A stretch of 64,000 bases of DNA from CBDATG01 sp965200145 (GTDB taxonomy: Bacteria > Chloroflexota > Dehalococcoidia > Lucifugimonadales > Lucifugimonadaceae): contig CBDATG010000002.1 of NCBI GenBank assembly GCA_965200145.1, forward strand, positions 1,116,001 through 1,180,000. Direction: 5' to 3'. Under the pieces are notes generated by a model. The model was not told the DNA's origin. It did not search any database and saw nothing but the letters and a program-made list of their open reading frames with translations. Shown in pieces: positions 28,016 through 37,241 of this stretch (positions are counted from its first letter, which is position 1; each line of letters opens with the position of its first letter). A program made the position numbers and the translations under genes.

Positions 28016-30004
28016 CTAATTCACCTCGAAATCCGAAGGACGATCATCCTCCGGCCTTATCTGCAACTCATACAGATCGCGATACTTACCCTGTTGCGCT
28101 AGCAAATCCGCATGGGAACCGCGCTCCACTATCTCTCCACCCTCCAAGAACAGAATCTCATCCGCATGCATCAAAGAACTCAACCGGTGAGAAATGATGA
28201 TCGTAGCACGGTCCGCCGTCACCTCCTGCAACGCCGCCCGAATACGTTGCTCCGTAGCAGCATCTATCGCAGCCGTCGAGTCGTCAAACACGATGATCTG
28301 CGGATGTAAGAGCAAGCTGCGGGCTATCGACAAGCGCTGACGCTGACCGCCAGATAACGTAACACCCCGCTCTCCCACCAAGGTGTCGAAACCCGTCGGA
28401 AGACGATCAACATACTCCTTCATCTGCGCGCTGTCCGTCGCACGCTCAATGCTCCCATGCGGAACACGCGGATCACCATACGCTACGTTGTTGTCTATCG
28501 TCGTCGTAAATAGGAACGTGTCCTGCTCAACAACGCCAACCGCATGACGAAGAGACTCCAACGTCACATCAGAGATGTCCTGACCATCAATCAGAATCCG
28601 ACCAGCTGTCGGGTCATAGAAACGAGGTATTAGATGAGCTAGAGTCGACTTCCCTGACCCAGGCGGTCCAACTATGCCCACCGTGTGACCAGGTCGAGCC
28701 TCGAATGAGACGTCTCGCAGAACCTGAGCATCTCCAAACTGATCACGAAACGCAAAGTCAACATGCTCAAACTTCAACACACCATCCGTAATCCTCAACG
28801 GCTTCGCACCAGGATGATCCTGAATCTCCGGAACGCTGTCCAATACATCAAACAACCGCCGGCCAGATGTCGCACCTTGTGCCCAACCGGCCACAACCAT
28901 CCCAAGATAACGCACCGGAACTCGCATGATACCCAAAAATGCCAAGAACTGCGCCAGATCACCTATCGTGAACGGGTCCGTAGTATCCAGCACCTTCAAC
29001 CCACCAAAAAGAATCACCAACGACATCGACAGTAGGAACGACAAGTTGACCATCGTCATGTTGTTTGCACGCACGCCGACTAGCCGGAACGCACGCTCAA
29101 ACGCAACATCCGATATCGCATCATACTTGGACAACTCGTATCGCTCCGCCGCGAAGGAACGAACCACACGGATACCCTTCAGGTTCTCATCCATCGCCTG
29201 CGTCAAACGACCCATCTCCTCCTGGTAACGACGCCAGCCCGTCGACATGTGCAATCGCGCGACTACCGAACGCCAAGCAGCAAATGGAACGAAACTCAAA
29301 CTCAACAAACCTAACAACAAGTCCGACGAAAGCATCAGATACGCCCCAGCACCAACGAAAACCACCAAGTACACAACTCGAAGCATCGCACGGCTCGTGA
29401 AACCGCGAATCCCCTCAATGTCCAGAATCCCACGCGTCAGAAGGTCACCCGTGTGGATCCGGTCATGATACGCAAAGCTCAACCGTTGAAGCTTCTCGTA
29501 ATACTGAAGCCTCAGCTCGTAACCAATTCGCTGCGCTACCACCTCAGTCAGGTAAAGATGCAGGAACGTGAACGAACCACGCAAAGCCGATAACCCAAGA
29601 ATCAGCAACGAGATCACAAGTAGGACAGATGTCAACCTCTCCCCCGCAACACCATCGCTCGGAACCACCAAGTCCAACGCCCAACGCGCCAAGAACGACG
29701 TACGACCTTGCGCTACCTCATCGTCACTCAACACCGCGCCAACTGCGTCAATACCATCACCCAGCATCACAGGAATGTACAGCTGGAAAACCGACGCAAG
29801 CACGATCGCTACCGCACCGACAATGAGAAGCCAGCGGTACCGGAACGTCATGCGAGTGATGCGCCAGAGAACTCCAAAACCCTCTGACGCACTATCCGAG
29901 CCGCTACGAATACCCGACACTGCCGCACCCGATACCCCCAGCAACAACAGACACCTCGAAATTGAATTGCGGAACATATGGATAACTTCGCCGCGGTTGA
30001 TCAA
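28016..30004 (-). CDS. ABC exporter half-transporter, degenerate Walker B subunit
   Basis: Partner of the next gene. The exporter membrane domain runs from about residue 48 (ITRMTFRYRWLL), then the nucleotide-binding domain with Walker A VGPPGSGKST, signature LSGGQRQRLSIARS and H-loop SHRLSS. Walker B reads IIVFDDSTAAID, so the catalytic Glu is replaced by Asp, the hallmark of the non-hydrolysing site in asymmetric exporters. The start is uncertain: TTG at 30004, ATG at 29977, or later, because the first 40 residues are not conserved. It lies first in the two-gene operon. Confidence 0.9.
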   Translation of the reverse strand: MINRGEVIHMFRNSISRCLLLLGVSGAAVSGIRSGSDSASEGFGVLWRITRMTFRYRWLLIVGAVAIVLASVFQLYIPVMLGDGIDAVGAVLSDDEVAQGRTSFLARWALDLVVPSDGVAGERLTSVLLVISLLILGLSALRGSFTFLHLYLTEVVAQRIGYELRLQYYEKLQRLSFAYHDRIHTGDLLTRGILDIEGIRGFTSRAMLRVVYLVVFVGAGAYLMLSSDLLLGLLSLSFVPFAAWRSVVARLHMSTGWRRYQEEMGRLTQAMDENLKGIRVVRSFAAERYELSKYDAISDVAFERAFRLVGVRANNMTMVNLSFLLSMSLVILFGGLKVLDTTDPFTIGDLAQFLAFLGIMRVPVRYLGMVVAGWAQGATSGRRLFDVLDSVPEIQDHPGAKPLRITDGVLKFEHVDFAFRDQFGDAQVLRDVSFEARPGHTVGIVGPPGSGKSTLAHLIPRFYDPTAGRILIDGQDISDVTLESLRHAVGVVEQDTFLFTTTIDNNVAYGDPRVPHGSIERATDSAQMKEYVDRLPTGFDTLVGERGVTLSGGQRQRLSIARSLLLHPQIIVFDDSTAAIDAATEQRIRAALQEVTADRATIIISHRLSSLMHADEILFLEGGEIVERGSHADLLAQQGKYRDLYELQIRPEDDRPSDFEVN

Positions 30005-30170
30005 ACCATAGCCCGCGGTATGCGACTTACCGATTCTATGACTACATCAACCCTCTATGCCACTAACAAACTGCCTATTGCGACACAACGCGCGAAGCGT
30101 TTCACATCGACCGAGCTGAGACGCTAGAATACCTACGAAGGCAACATCCCTAAGCCCAAACCAACAACCC

Positions 30171-30893
30171 ATGCAACCATCTATCGAACTCAGACCGACC
30201 GCCATCGGAACCTCGGTTATCGAGCCACGACCGCAAAGGCAGGTCAACGACTACTGGGCGCGCTACGCCATACCCGCCGACGCACGCGAGATGACACTCC
30301 TACTACGAGAAGTCTTCCCCGACTTCAACAATCCAATCTCTTACGTCAGAGACATCCAGCGCGATGACATCGCACACATACTAGCCGTTCGCAAGTTGAC
30401 AGACCAAGAACGCTTAGCCGCCAATAACCAGAACTCAGGCCTGTTGCAATCGATCACCAGCAAGCTACCTATTCCCGGGCTTGGAAACGGAAACTCCAAC
30501 ACATCACAATACGACGAACGAATCGCCGGCATGGTCAGCATCTGGACCGTCTTAGACCAAGCACACATAACCGCCATCGCCACGAGCCCAAGCGAACGAA
30601 GGCGCGGCATCGGCGGACTGCTCATGGTGCTAGCGATAAACGAAGCCATCGACAGAGGCGCCGAAGTCGCGACGCTCGAAGTACGAAAGTCAAACCAACG
30701 CGCACAAGCTCTCTACAAGCGATTCGGATTCACCGAAACCGGACTGCGACACAAATACTACGCAGATAACAACGAAGACGCTCTCATAATGTCAACCCCG
30801 TACATGCACCAACTCTCGTTCAGAAGACTCTTCCAAAGACAGGTCGACGAACACATTAAGATCAACGGTGTAACTGCATTCGTCAACCAGTAG
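30171..30893 (+). CDS. GNAT N-acetyltransferase, RimI-like
   Basis: The C-terminal 130 residues form a RimI-type GNAT fold: TAIATSPSERRRGIGGLLM is the acetyl-CoA pyrophosphate loop, and LEVRKSNQRAQALYKRFGF is the usual RimI end of the fold. RimI acetylates ribosomal protein S18 or other protein N-termini. An N-terminal extension of about 95 residues precedes it, and about 30 residues follow it. The extension makes a true RimI assignment uncertain. It is divergent from the ABC exporter operon. Confidence 0.82.
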   Translation: MQPSIELRPTAIGTSVIEPRPQRQVNDYWARYAIPADAREMTLLLREVFPDFNNPISYVRDIQRDDIAHILAVRKLTDQERLAANNQNSGLLQSITSKLPIPGLGNGNSNTSQYDERIAGMVSIWTVLDQAHITAIATSPSERRRGIGGLLMVLAINEAIDRGAEVATLEVRKSNQRAQALYKRFGFTETGLRHKYYADNNEDALIMSTPYMHQLSFRRLFQRQVDEHIKINGVTAFVNQ

Positions 30894-30940
30894 CCACAAC
30901 ACGCGCGAACAGCACCTGTATGCCACTTCACCCATCGAAC

Positions 30941-32512
30941 TCACTCTGATTGTCCCTTAACCTCACCTTCCCAACGCATCCGCGCCCAATCACGCCTAGC
31001 GTCAAACCCCGCGAGAGCCTCATCTCGCAGAGCCTCCGTCGCAATCAAACCCTGCGCGAACGCCACATCAATCGTCGCCTCGGGCGTAAGCTGATAACCC
31101 TTGTTACCGTTACACACCGCACACGCCAACGCACGGTTCCAGCAGTCATCGTTCGTACCATCACGCCGATTCGGCTCGACGTGATCCAGATGAAGCACAC
31201 GACGATCGGCCAGAGTCTCCTTACCGCAATACCAGCACCTAGCTCCCCAATGCTCAACGAACGCATCCCATATCTGCTGACTCGACTCGATGGGATGGCT
31301 TCTGAATTCGATCGGCGGTAACGGCACCACGTCCAGCTGTAATGGCTCGTCCGCCGTCGTCCGCTCCGGTAGCTCCCCCGGACCTCTCACCTTGATCTCA
31401 CGGTTGGCGGTAGCCAAGCGCGGATTCAACTCAACGGACGCTTCATCAATCTCCGGCACCAGCTCACCCTCGGTCACAATACCCAACTGCGGATGCTTAT
31501 GAAACTGGCGACGGACCACCGTCCAAGCTCGAGGCGACATGTCGCACGCTATCCACCTCCTGCCTGTAACCTGTGCCGCTATCGGGACATAAGAACAACC
31601 CGCAAAACAGTCCAACACAATGTCCCCTGGATTGCTACTCGCCTCAATCAACCTACGAGCCAACGCCTGAGGCTTCTGCGTCGGATATCCCAAACGCTCC
31701 GAATCCCAATTGATCAACGGCGCAATGTCAACCCACCAATCATTGATAGGAGTCCCCTTAGGGTTGTACTCAACGCCTCGCGTCCCACCTCGATCCGTCG
31801 CACGCCTACCGGTAGTGTTGTGCGAACCATACTCACGGTACTCAACGTTGAAGACGTAATCATCCGTCTTCGTGTACCGATAGATCGTGTCATGCTTCCG
31901 CGGGAAATCCTTCCGCGGCAGACCGCCGCCAGCGTAGCACCACACGATCTCATTACGAAAGTTACGCGCTCCGAACACCGAATCCATCATCTGACGAAGA
32001 TACGCATTCGCTTCATGGTCGCAATGCAGATACACTGTCCCAGTCCGCTTCAATACCCTACGAATCTCAAGCATGCGCTCCACCATGAACGCCAAGTAAG
32101 CCGCAAGGCGATCACTGTGAGTCCTCCGCGTCGTCAAGATTAACGAATACGCACCAGGACACGCTGCCCGCAACCTCTGCCACCACTCCATATCCACATA
32201 ACGACGGAAAATCCAGACCTCCTGAAACTTCGCCGTCAAGCCTAACTGGTCCGGATACTCAAGCCCCTGCTCGTAAGCCGTCCCGTCATCATACACTCCC
32301 CACGATTCCATCAACTCACGCTCAACGCGTCGCTCCTCCTCGCTCAGCGGCGGAACAAGATTCCCAACGAACGTCTGTCGCTTCCCAAACGGCGGGTCTA
32401 TGCAAACTAGATCAACACTCTCCGTGTCAAGAGAACGCAGAAACGGCAGATTATCGCTGATGAATACCGTCCCATCAAGCGCATCAGCATTAAGCGGCAT
32501 TACGTCAATCAA
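30941..32512 (-). CDS. DNA methyltransferase fused to HNH endonuclease domain
   Basis: The N-terminal 380 residues form a beta-class amino-methyltransferase. Motif IV CIDPPFGK is at 37-44 and comes before the SAM-binding segment GDIVLDCFAG; YPTQKPQALARRLIEASS precedes that segment. The DPPF tetrapeptide fits N4-cytosine or N6-adenine methylation. The C-terminal 100 residues are a zinc-bound HNH nuclease: CWYC (Cys426, Cys429), LDHVEPNRR (Asp443, His444), NRALAC (Asn459) and CAVC (Cys464, Cys467). One polypeptide thus seems able to modify and cut DNA. Codon use resembles its neighbours. No other restriction gene is adjacent; the type IIG enzyme is 5 kb away. Confidence 0.86.
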   Translation of the reverse strand: MIDVMPLNADALDGTVFISDNLPFLRSLDTESVDLVCIDPPFGKRQTFVGNLVPPLSEEERRVERELMESWGVYDDGTAYEQGLEYPDQLGLTAKFQEVWIFRRYVDMEWWQRLRAACPGAYSLILTTRRTHSDRLAAYLAFMVERMLEIRRVLKRTGTVYLHCDHEANAYLRQMMDSVFGARNFRNEIVWCYAGGGLPRKDFPRKHDTIYRYTKTDDYVFNVEYREYGSHNTTGRRATDRGGTRGVEYNPKGTPINDWWVDIAPLINWDSERLGYPTQKPQALARRLIEASSNPGDIVLDCFAGCSYVPIAAQVTGRRWIACDMSPRAWTVVRRQFHKHPQLGIVTEGELVPEIDEASVELNPRLATANREIKVRGPGELPERTTADEPLQLDVVPLPPIEFRSHPIESSQQIWDAFVEHWGARCWYCGKETLADRRVLHLDHVEPNRRDGTNDDCWNRALACAVCNGNKGYQLTPEATIDVAFAQGLIATEALRDEALAGFDARRDWARMRWEGEVKGQSE

Positions 32513-32700
32513 AATTCATTGCACCATAGAAACTCGGCATTCCCCCAGAATGTCGTGCTTGGCGCAACACGATCCCACTCAGGAATATTCACACACTTCC
32601 ACACAACGCGCTGGAAACGCGTCACACAACGAGCGCTATCTACGGCTCGACCAAACCCCATCGCGTCGGCAACACAAACGCTACAGAGCGTCAACCACCA

Positions 32701-33435
32701 CTACTGCACATACATGTAGACAACCAATCCCGCTACCAAAGCAGCCACCGTTACGACTGCCCAAATCCCCCAACGCTGTTGCGCCGCCAAAAACTTGTCA
32801 ACCGATTCCCAACGCCTCGCGCGCCAAGCCAACTCATTACCACGGAAGCCCAAGAACAGCATCATCGCAAGCCAGAACAACAACGCCGCCTGGCGAGGAC
32901 CAGCGTTGACCAACGGCGCCAACGCCAAGAAACCTATCGCTGTCCACCAGATACGATGACCAACGCCCCAGATCGGACCCAGAAGAAACGCCGGCCAGTT
33001 CCACCCCCGAAGCTCGCTAGGCAACGGTGCATCCTCGCCTTTTGGACCACCACCACCAGAATCCCTCATAACAGAATCCTCACCTTCCGAATCTTCAATC
33101 ACAGCAACGCCACGAAGCGTCTCGGCCGACTCGCCAGAACCACCCGCGCCCGATGAACGCAGGTCATCGTAACTGCGCTCCGAATGCGCTGTCGGAGACA
33201 CCCGTTCTGCCGCATCAAGCTCAGACTGACAACTCGCACAGTACGAAGCATGCGCCTCGTTGGCGGCACCGCAACGCCCACAACCTATGTAACCCAACGG
33301 AGGCGGATGATCCGGATCTGGGAAATACAGACGCTCACCACACCTCACACATGCATACATCCCGACGGTACCACCCGTACCGCAATGCATGCAGAATATC
33401 TGGTCCGAACCGTCCGTGTCGCGCTGGTCACTCAT
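32701..33435 (-). CDS. zinc-ribbon membrane protein (DUF2628-like)
   Basis: A protein of unknown function. The N-terminal part has three Cys pairs (CMHC...CVRC, CGRC...CASC) spaced as zinc ribbons, at about residues 11-70. A low-complexity acidic linker follows. The C-terminal part has the WNWPAFLLGPIWGVGHR segment, several hydrophobic spans and WESVDKFLAAQQRW, which resembles DUF2628-type membrane proteins. I start at MSDQRDTD, with GGA about 10 nt upstream, 36 nt inside the longest frame. It may be a membrane-bound sensor, but that is a guess. Confidence 0.7.
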   Translation of the reverse strand: MSDQRDTDGSDQIFCMHCGTGGTVGMYACVRCGERLYFPDPDHPPPLGYIGCGRCGAANEAHASYCASCQSELDAAERVSPTAHSERSYDDLRSSGAGGSGESAETLRGVAVIEDSEGEDSVMRDSGGGGPKGEDAPLPSELRGWNWPAFLLGPIWGVGHRIWWTAIGFLALAPLVNAGPRQAALLFWLAMMLFLGFRGNELAWRARRWESVDKFLAAQQRWGIWAVVTVAALVAGLVVYMYVQ

Positions 33436-33541
33436 CTCAATGTTCCATGACTTCAAGTCAACGAGAAGCAATGTCCGCTAACTAGGATACTTTAATCCCG
33501 ATTCAATCCGATGCCAAACACACCTAGCCACTGACGAGCCA

Positions 33542-34453
33542 TCAAATGCTATCGATTAACTCCGACATCCCAACCAACACATCCTCCAACTCCTCAATGC
33601 CTAGTGTATCTATCGACGGCGTAGGCGGACGTACCGCCGCACTCGAGATCAGACCCCGACGCGCCAACAGATGCTTCCGGATCGATAGACCCAAGCCAAC
33701 GCTGTTCTCATAGCGAATCAACGGCAACCAATCGTAGAAACGCTGTCGCGCTCCCTCGATGTCGCCGGCCACATACGAACGGTGAATCGCAACCAATACC
33801 TCCGGAAACGCAAAGCCAGTCATCGCACCCGACGCACCACGACGCAACTCCTCAAATAGGAACGAACCGCCTAGACCCCCGAATATCAACATACTACCGC
33901 CTGTCGCTGACAACGTCGCACTAACTTTCGGCGGAGTTGGCGGGTCCTCAAGCTTCAACATCTCAGCACTATCCAAATGGCGACTCAAACCCGCTATGAA
34001 TCCCGCCGACATGTGCACACCAGTCTGCTCCGGAAGATCCTGCACGATTAGCGGAACACGCGCAACCGAATCAATATCAGAGTAGTAACCAGCAACAACC
34101 GCATCATTCGGCTTCGACAAACTCGGCGGCGATGCCATAACCGCATCCGCACCAGCGGCCTGCGCAGAACGCAATCTCTCAATCGCCTGCTCCGACGATT
34201 GACCACTGATCCCTACCGAAACCTTCAATTCACCAGCAGCCGCTCCCACAACCGTCTCAACCACAAGATCGCGCTCGTCATCCAGCAAACGATGCGCCTC
34301 CCCCATGACGCCTAGCGCTACGACCCCAGCGCAACCACTCGACTTCGCATGCTCCACACACCTAACCAGCGAAGCGCCATCAACCGAACCATCCGACTCA
34401 AACGGCGTCGGCAACATAAAGTGAATTCCCGCAAATCCATCCGAGGACATCAA
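33542..34453 (-). CDS. dihydrodipicolinate synthase/N-acetylneuraminate lyase superfamily protein
   Basis: The protein has 303 residues with the DapA-type TIM-barrel pattern: HFMLPTPFESDGSVD at the start, GVVALGVMGEAHRL, and the Schiff-base lysine in EMLKLEDPP. Two DapA hallmarks are changed. The GTTGE motif reads GVMGE, and the YNxPxRTG segment reads VQDLPEQTG, so the catalytic Tyr is missing. It is therefore unlikely to be the lysine-pathway enzyme and more likely a carbohydrate- or keto-acid aldolase/dehydratase relative. The neighbours (phosphopantothenate synthetase, 2-hydroxyacid dehydrogenase) do not fix the substrate. Confidence 0.82.
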   Translation of the reverse strand: MMSSDGFAGIHFMLPTPFESDGSVDGASLVRCVEHAKSSGCAGVVALGVMGEAHRLLDDERDLVVETVVGAAAGELKVSVGISGQSSEQAIERLRSAQAAGADAVMASPPSLSKPNDAVVAGYYSDIDSVARVPLIVQDLPEQTGVHMSAGFIAGLSRHLDSAEMLKLEDPPTPPKVSATLSATGGSMLIFGGLGGSFLFEELRRGASGAMTGFAFPEVLVAIHRSYVAGDIEGARQRFYDWLPLIRYENSVGLGLSIRKHLLARRGLISSAAVRPPTPSIDTLGIEELEDVLVGMSELIDSI

Positions 34454-34543
34454 ACTGCTCCCTTACTCAAACTCAAGCGTCAGCTCAAACGCCAATCCTA
34501 ACGCGAATCGCAACCCTGGCCAGTCACTACAACCAGCGATCGG

Positions 34544-35293
34544 TCAATCTTGACCTGCCGACGACCGCAATTCACGCTCCGCATCTCGTAACACGGCGGC
34601 ATGATCATAGGCCGCCAGTTCGCTGCGTAACTCTTCTCGATCACGACCAGACAAAGCATTGCCGACCGAAACCATCAACGGCAACGCACGCACCACGTTG
34701 TCAACGACCGCTATCGTAGACGACCTCGCCGTACGCGACAACGGATTCAAGTCAACCGCGACAACATCAATTCCAAGCGCCCTCAACGCAGCGCACCTGT
34801 CACCATCCTCAAGCGGAACAAACACGACATCCGCCGAACCTATTCCCCGCGCGTTCACAATCCTGCGACCACTGGCAATCCCATCCAACACAGTCTCGCC
34901 ATCTGGTAACAATACCTTCCGCGCACCATGCGCCATAAGATGCTCCGATATCCTACGCTCACGCTCAGACCCGCTGTGAAAAAGATTCACCTCCAACACT
35001 GCACCTACCAACTCCGACAACTCAACCAACTCGCCAGGAACCAGCGCAGCCGCATTCCCATTTACCGATATCACCGGCCGCCGCGCCAGTAACAACATCG
35101 CTACCGCACTCCTGATCGCCAACCGCGCAAAATCGTGCGTCCTCTCTCCCAGCAGATAATCCAACGCCTCACCACGACCGTGAGCTATCAAACCATGTTG
35201 AGATGTCAAACCCGATGCTACCGACGCCACCAACAATTCCCGAATACGCAGACTCTCATAGCGCGGATGACCCGCCTCTACACCGCCACTCAT
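34544..35293 (-). CDS. archaeal-type 4-phosphopantoate--beta-alanine ligase (phosphopantothenate synthetase)
   Basis: The archaeal enzyme joins 4-phosphopantoate and beta-alanine with ATP, replacing the bacterial PanC-CoaA route to CoA. The 249-residue product keeps the family's blocks: HPRYESLRIRELLV near the start, SQHGLIAHGRGEALDYLLGE, PVISVNGNAAAL, LEVNLFHSGSERE, DVVFVPLEDGDRCAALRAL and VDLNPLSRTARSSTI. The family is best known from archaea, so its presence among bacterial genes is notable. It lies 25 bp downstream of a GNAT gene on the same strand. Recognised from memory of the family; no search was possible. Confidence 0.85.
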   Translation of the reverse strand: MSGGVEAGHPRYESLRIRELLVASVASGLTSQHGLIAHGRGEALDYLLGERTHDFARLAIRSAVAMLLLARRPVISVNGNAAALVPGELVELSELVGAVLEVNLFHSGSERERRISEHLMAHGARKVLLPDGETVLDGIASGRRIVNARGIGSADVVFVPLEDGDRCAALRALGIDVVAVDLNPLSRTARSSTIAVVDNVVRALPLMVSVGNALSGRDREELRSELAAYDHAAVLRDAERELRSSAGQD

Positions 35294-35317
35294 CGGCGCA
35301 CGCTGCCTAGGCCTAAT

Positions 35318-35782
35318 TCAAGCTCGGCGCGACAGCACCTTGAAATCTGCTGGCGCAAAGCCCTGACGCTCAAGAAACTCCGCATCGCGCTCATCCTCAC
35401 TCAGCAGCACCGAAAACACGCGCTCAATCCCCTCCGATCGCGACTTCTCACACAACGCACGCACCAACTGCGAACCCACCGACCGCCGACGATAATCCGG
35501 ATGAACCGCGATCGCAACTATCCGCACACCAGGCGGTAGACCATAAGCCTGAGACTGACGCTCCGACATCAAGAACCCGATTATCTCACCTCCAACCTCT
35601 GCGACAAAGCATCCCCAAGGCGGATACTCAAACGAGTCCAGCGCAATTATCGAAAGTAGACGACCTACATACTGGTCCCAAGTCATCGACCGATCCGAAC
35701 CGCTGATCAAGCGATCCAACTCCATCACCCGCTCAGCATCCCCCTGTAGAAGCTCACGTATCGTTACCGTCTCAGTTGACAA
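35318..35782 (-). CDS. GNAT family N-acetyltransferase
   Basis: A single GNAT domain: VTIRELLQGDAERV at the start, VAEVGGEIIGFLMSE, and IVAIAVHPDYRRRSVGSQLVRAL as the acetyl-CoA loop, ending with FLERQGFAPAD. I choose the TTG start at 35782, which overlaps the stop of the upstream dehydrogenase gene (TTGTCAACTGA) and has GGAG upstream. The ATG at 35848 would give a longer overlap and an unconserved N-terminus. RimI-like, but with no visible clue to the substrate. Confidence 0.78.
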   Translation of the reverse strand: MSTETVTIRELLQGDAERVMELDRLISGSDRSMTWDQYVGRLLSIIALDSFEYPPWGCFVAEVGGEIIGFLMSERQSQAYGLPPGVRIVAIAVHPDYRRRSVGSQLVRALCEKSRSEGIERVFSVLLSEDERDAEFLERQGFAPADFKVLSRRA

Positions 35783-36740
35783 CGTTCTGCGGACTCCCAC
35801 TAATAAAAGCCAATGTGTTCTCAACCACACCCTGATTAAGCAGGTCAAACCCCTCCGGTGTCATGTCCGCAATGTGCGGCGTAAGCACCACCTGCTCGCA
35901 ATCCAATATCGCAGAGTCTGAAGGCAACGGCTCATCCTCAAAAACATCCAGAGCCGCACCTCCGATACGACCCTCATTAAGCGTCTCCACCAACGCCGAC
36001 TCATCAACGATCGGTCCACGCGCAACATTCACCAAGATCGCCTCAGGCTTCATCAGCGACAACTCACGCGCCCCGATCATGCCGCGAGATTCATCCGTCA
36101 ACTTCGTGTGTATCGAAACAACATCAGACTCCGACATCAACTCGTCCAGCGATACATACTCCAAACCAAGCCGAGATGCCCGCTCCGAAGACGGATTCCA
36201 AGTGTGCGCAATCACGCGCATCCCAAAGGCATTGCACATACGAGCCATCTCAGAGCCGATGTTCCCCGTACCGACTATCCCAACCGTCTTCCCAGATAGG
36301 AACACGCCCTCCTTCATCCCCCACTTGCCGCTACGCAACTCACCTGTGTACCAAGATGAACGCTTGGCAGCTGCAAACATCAAACCGAACGCATGCTCTG
36401 CAACTACCGGTGCCGTCTTACCAGGTATGTTGGAAACCACGATCCCGCGCGCGCGGGCCGCATCCAAGTCAATCGCATCCGTTCCAATCCCGCAAACACT
36501 GATAAAACGCAGGTCCGGCAAGCGCGCAAACGCAGACTCGCCCCAATCTAGATAACTCCGAGAGTTAATTAGCGCTGTCGCACCCGCCGCACGACTAACC
36601 TGCTCATCGAAGTCCGACGGACGCGTCGAGTAAATCTCAACGTCGGCAACCGCCTCTAGCTCTGCCATACGCGGAGAGCCGAGACACTGAACAGGATCGT
36701 CCGACGGAACTACAACCAGCGGACGGATACCTTCACCCAC
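35772..36740 (-). CDS. D-isomer-specific 2-hydroxyacid dehydrogenase
   Basis: An NAD-dependent reductase of 2-keto acids, 322 residues. The Rossmann motif VGIVGTGNIGSEMAR, NVARGPIVDESALVETL with the catalytic Arg, FEDEPLP with the catalytic Glu, and LTPHIADMT with the catalytic His are all present. It resembles the catalytic core of phosphoglycerate dehydrogenase without the regulatory ACT domain, so SerA-like activity is possible, but glyoxylate/hydroxypyruvate reductase fits equally. GTG start. It overlaps the following GNAT gene by 11 bp. Confidence 0.88.
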   Translation of the reverse strand: MGEGIRPLVVVPSDDPVQCLGSPRMAELEAVADVEIYSTRPSDFDEQVSRAAGATALINSRSYLDWGESAFARLPDLRFISVCGIGTDAIDLDAARARGIVVSNIPGKTAPVVAEHAFGLMFAAAKRSSWYTGELRSGKWGMKEGVFLSGKTVGIVGTGNIGSEMARMCNAFGMRVIAHTWNPSSERASRLGLEYVSLDELMSESDVVSIHTKLTDESRGMIGARELSLMKPEAILVNVARGPIVDESALVETLNEGRIGGAALDVFEDEPLPSDSAILDCEQVVLTPHIADMTPEGFDLLNQGVVENTLAFISGSPQNVVN

Positions 36741-36812
36741 CGCGACGACCCCCTATCGCCGTTCCCACGCGTAGGACGTGATCAACGTCACGTCCAAGAC
36801 GTAACGCATCCA

Positions 36813-37106
36813 TCAAGACTGCGGCGGATCAGATTCCACCGTCGGACTCGGCGAACCAGGCATACGCTGACGTACCATCTCGCCAAGACGCGACAAGTCA
36901 GCCTGCAAATCCTCAATCCGGTCCTGCAACGAATCCAGAGTCTCTGGCAACCGCTCCCTAGCACCCTGCGTCTGCTCCCAGATCGCCGCTCGAGTCTCCG
37001 CACCAGACTTAGGTGCAAGCAACAAACCCGCCGCAACTCCTATCGCAGCGCCAAAAATAACGCCCGCTGAAAATCCTCCAGCTCCAGTCCCGCCGCCATT
37101 AGTCAT
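36813..37106 (-). CDS. YtxH-like small membrane protein
   Basis: A short protein with one glycine-rich hydrophobic helix (FSAGVIFGAAIGVAAGLLLA, then PKSGAETR), exactly the YtxH pattern. An amphipathic coiled segment (LQDRIEDLQADLSRLGEMV) and a Pro/Ser tail follow. AGGAG lies 8 nt before the ATG at 37106; a TTG two codons earlier is disfavoured. YtxH proteins are stress-associated with no known activity. A DUF948-like gene lies just upstream, the usual pairing. Confidence 0.75.
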   Translation of the reverse strand: MTNGGGTGAGGFSAGVIFGAAIGVAAGLLLAPKSGAETRAAIWEQTQGARERLPETLDSLQDRIEDLQADLSRLGEMVRQRMPGSPSPTVESDPPQS

Positions 37107-37241
37107 ATTCAACTCTCCTGTATGTATCTGAATCTACGAGAATTCGCAACTTGCACATTCGCGCACGACTCCCGTCTAATTCTAGTGTCGCACAAACTTA
37201 ACCCGTTCACACAACCAGATTCACCGCGACTAGTCGCGCTT

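Noticed and set aside
33542..34453. True dapA (4-hydroxy-tetrahydrodipicolinate synthase)
   Set aside because: The GTTGE and YNxP active-site motifs are changed, and the gene is distant from dapB/asd.
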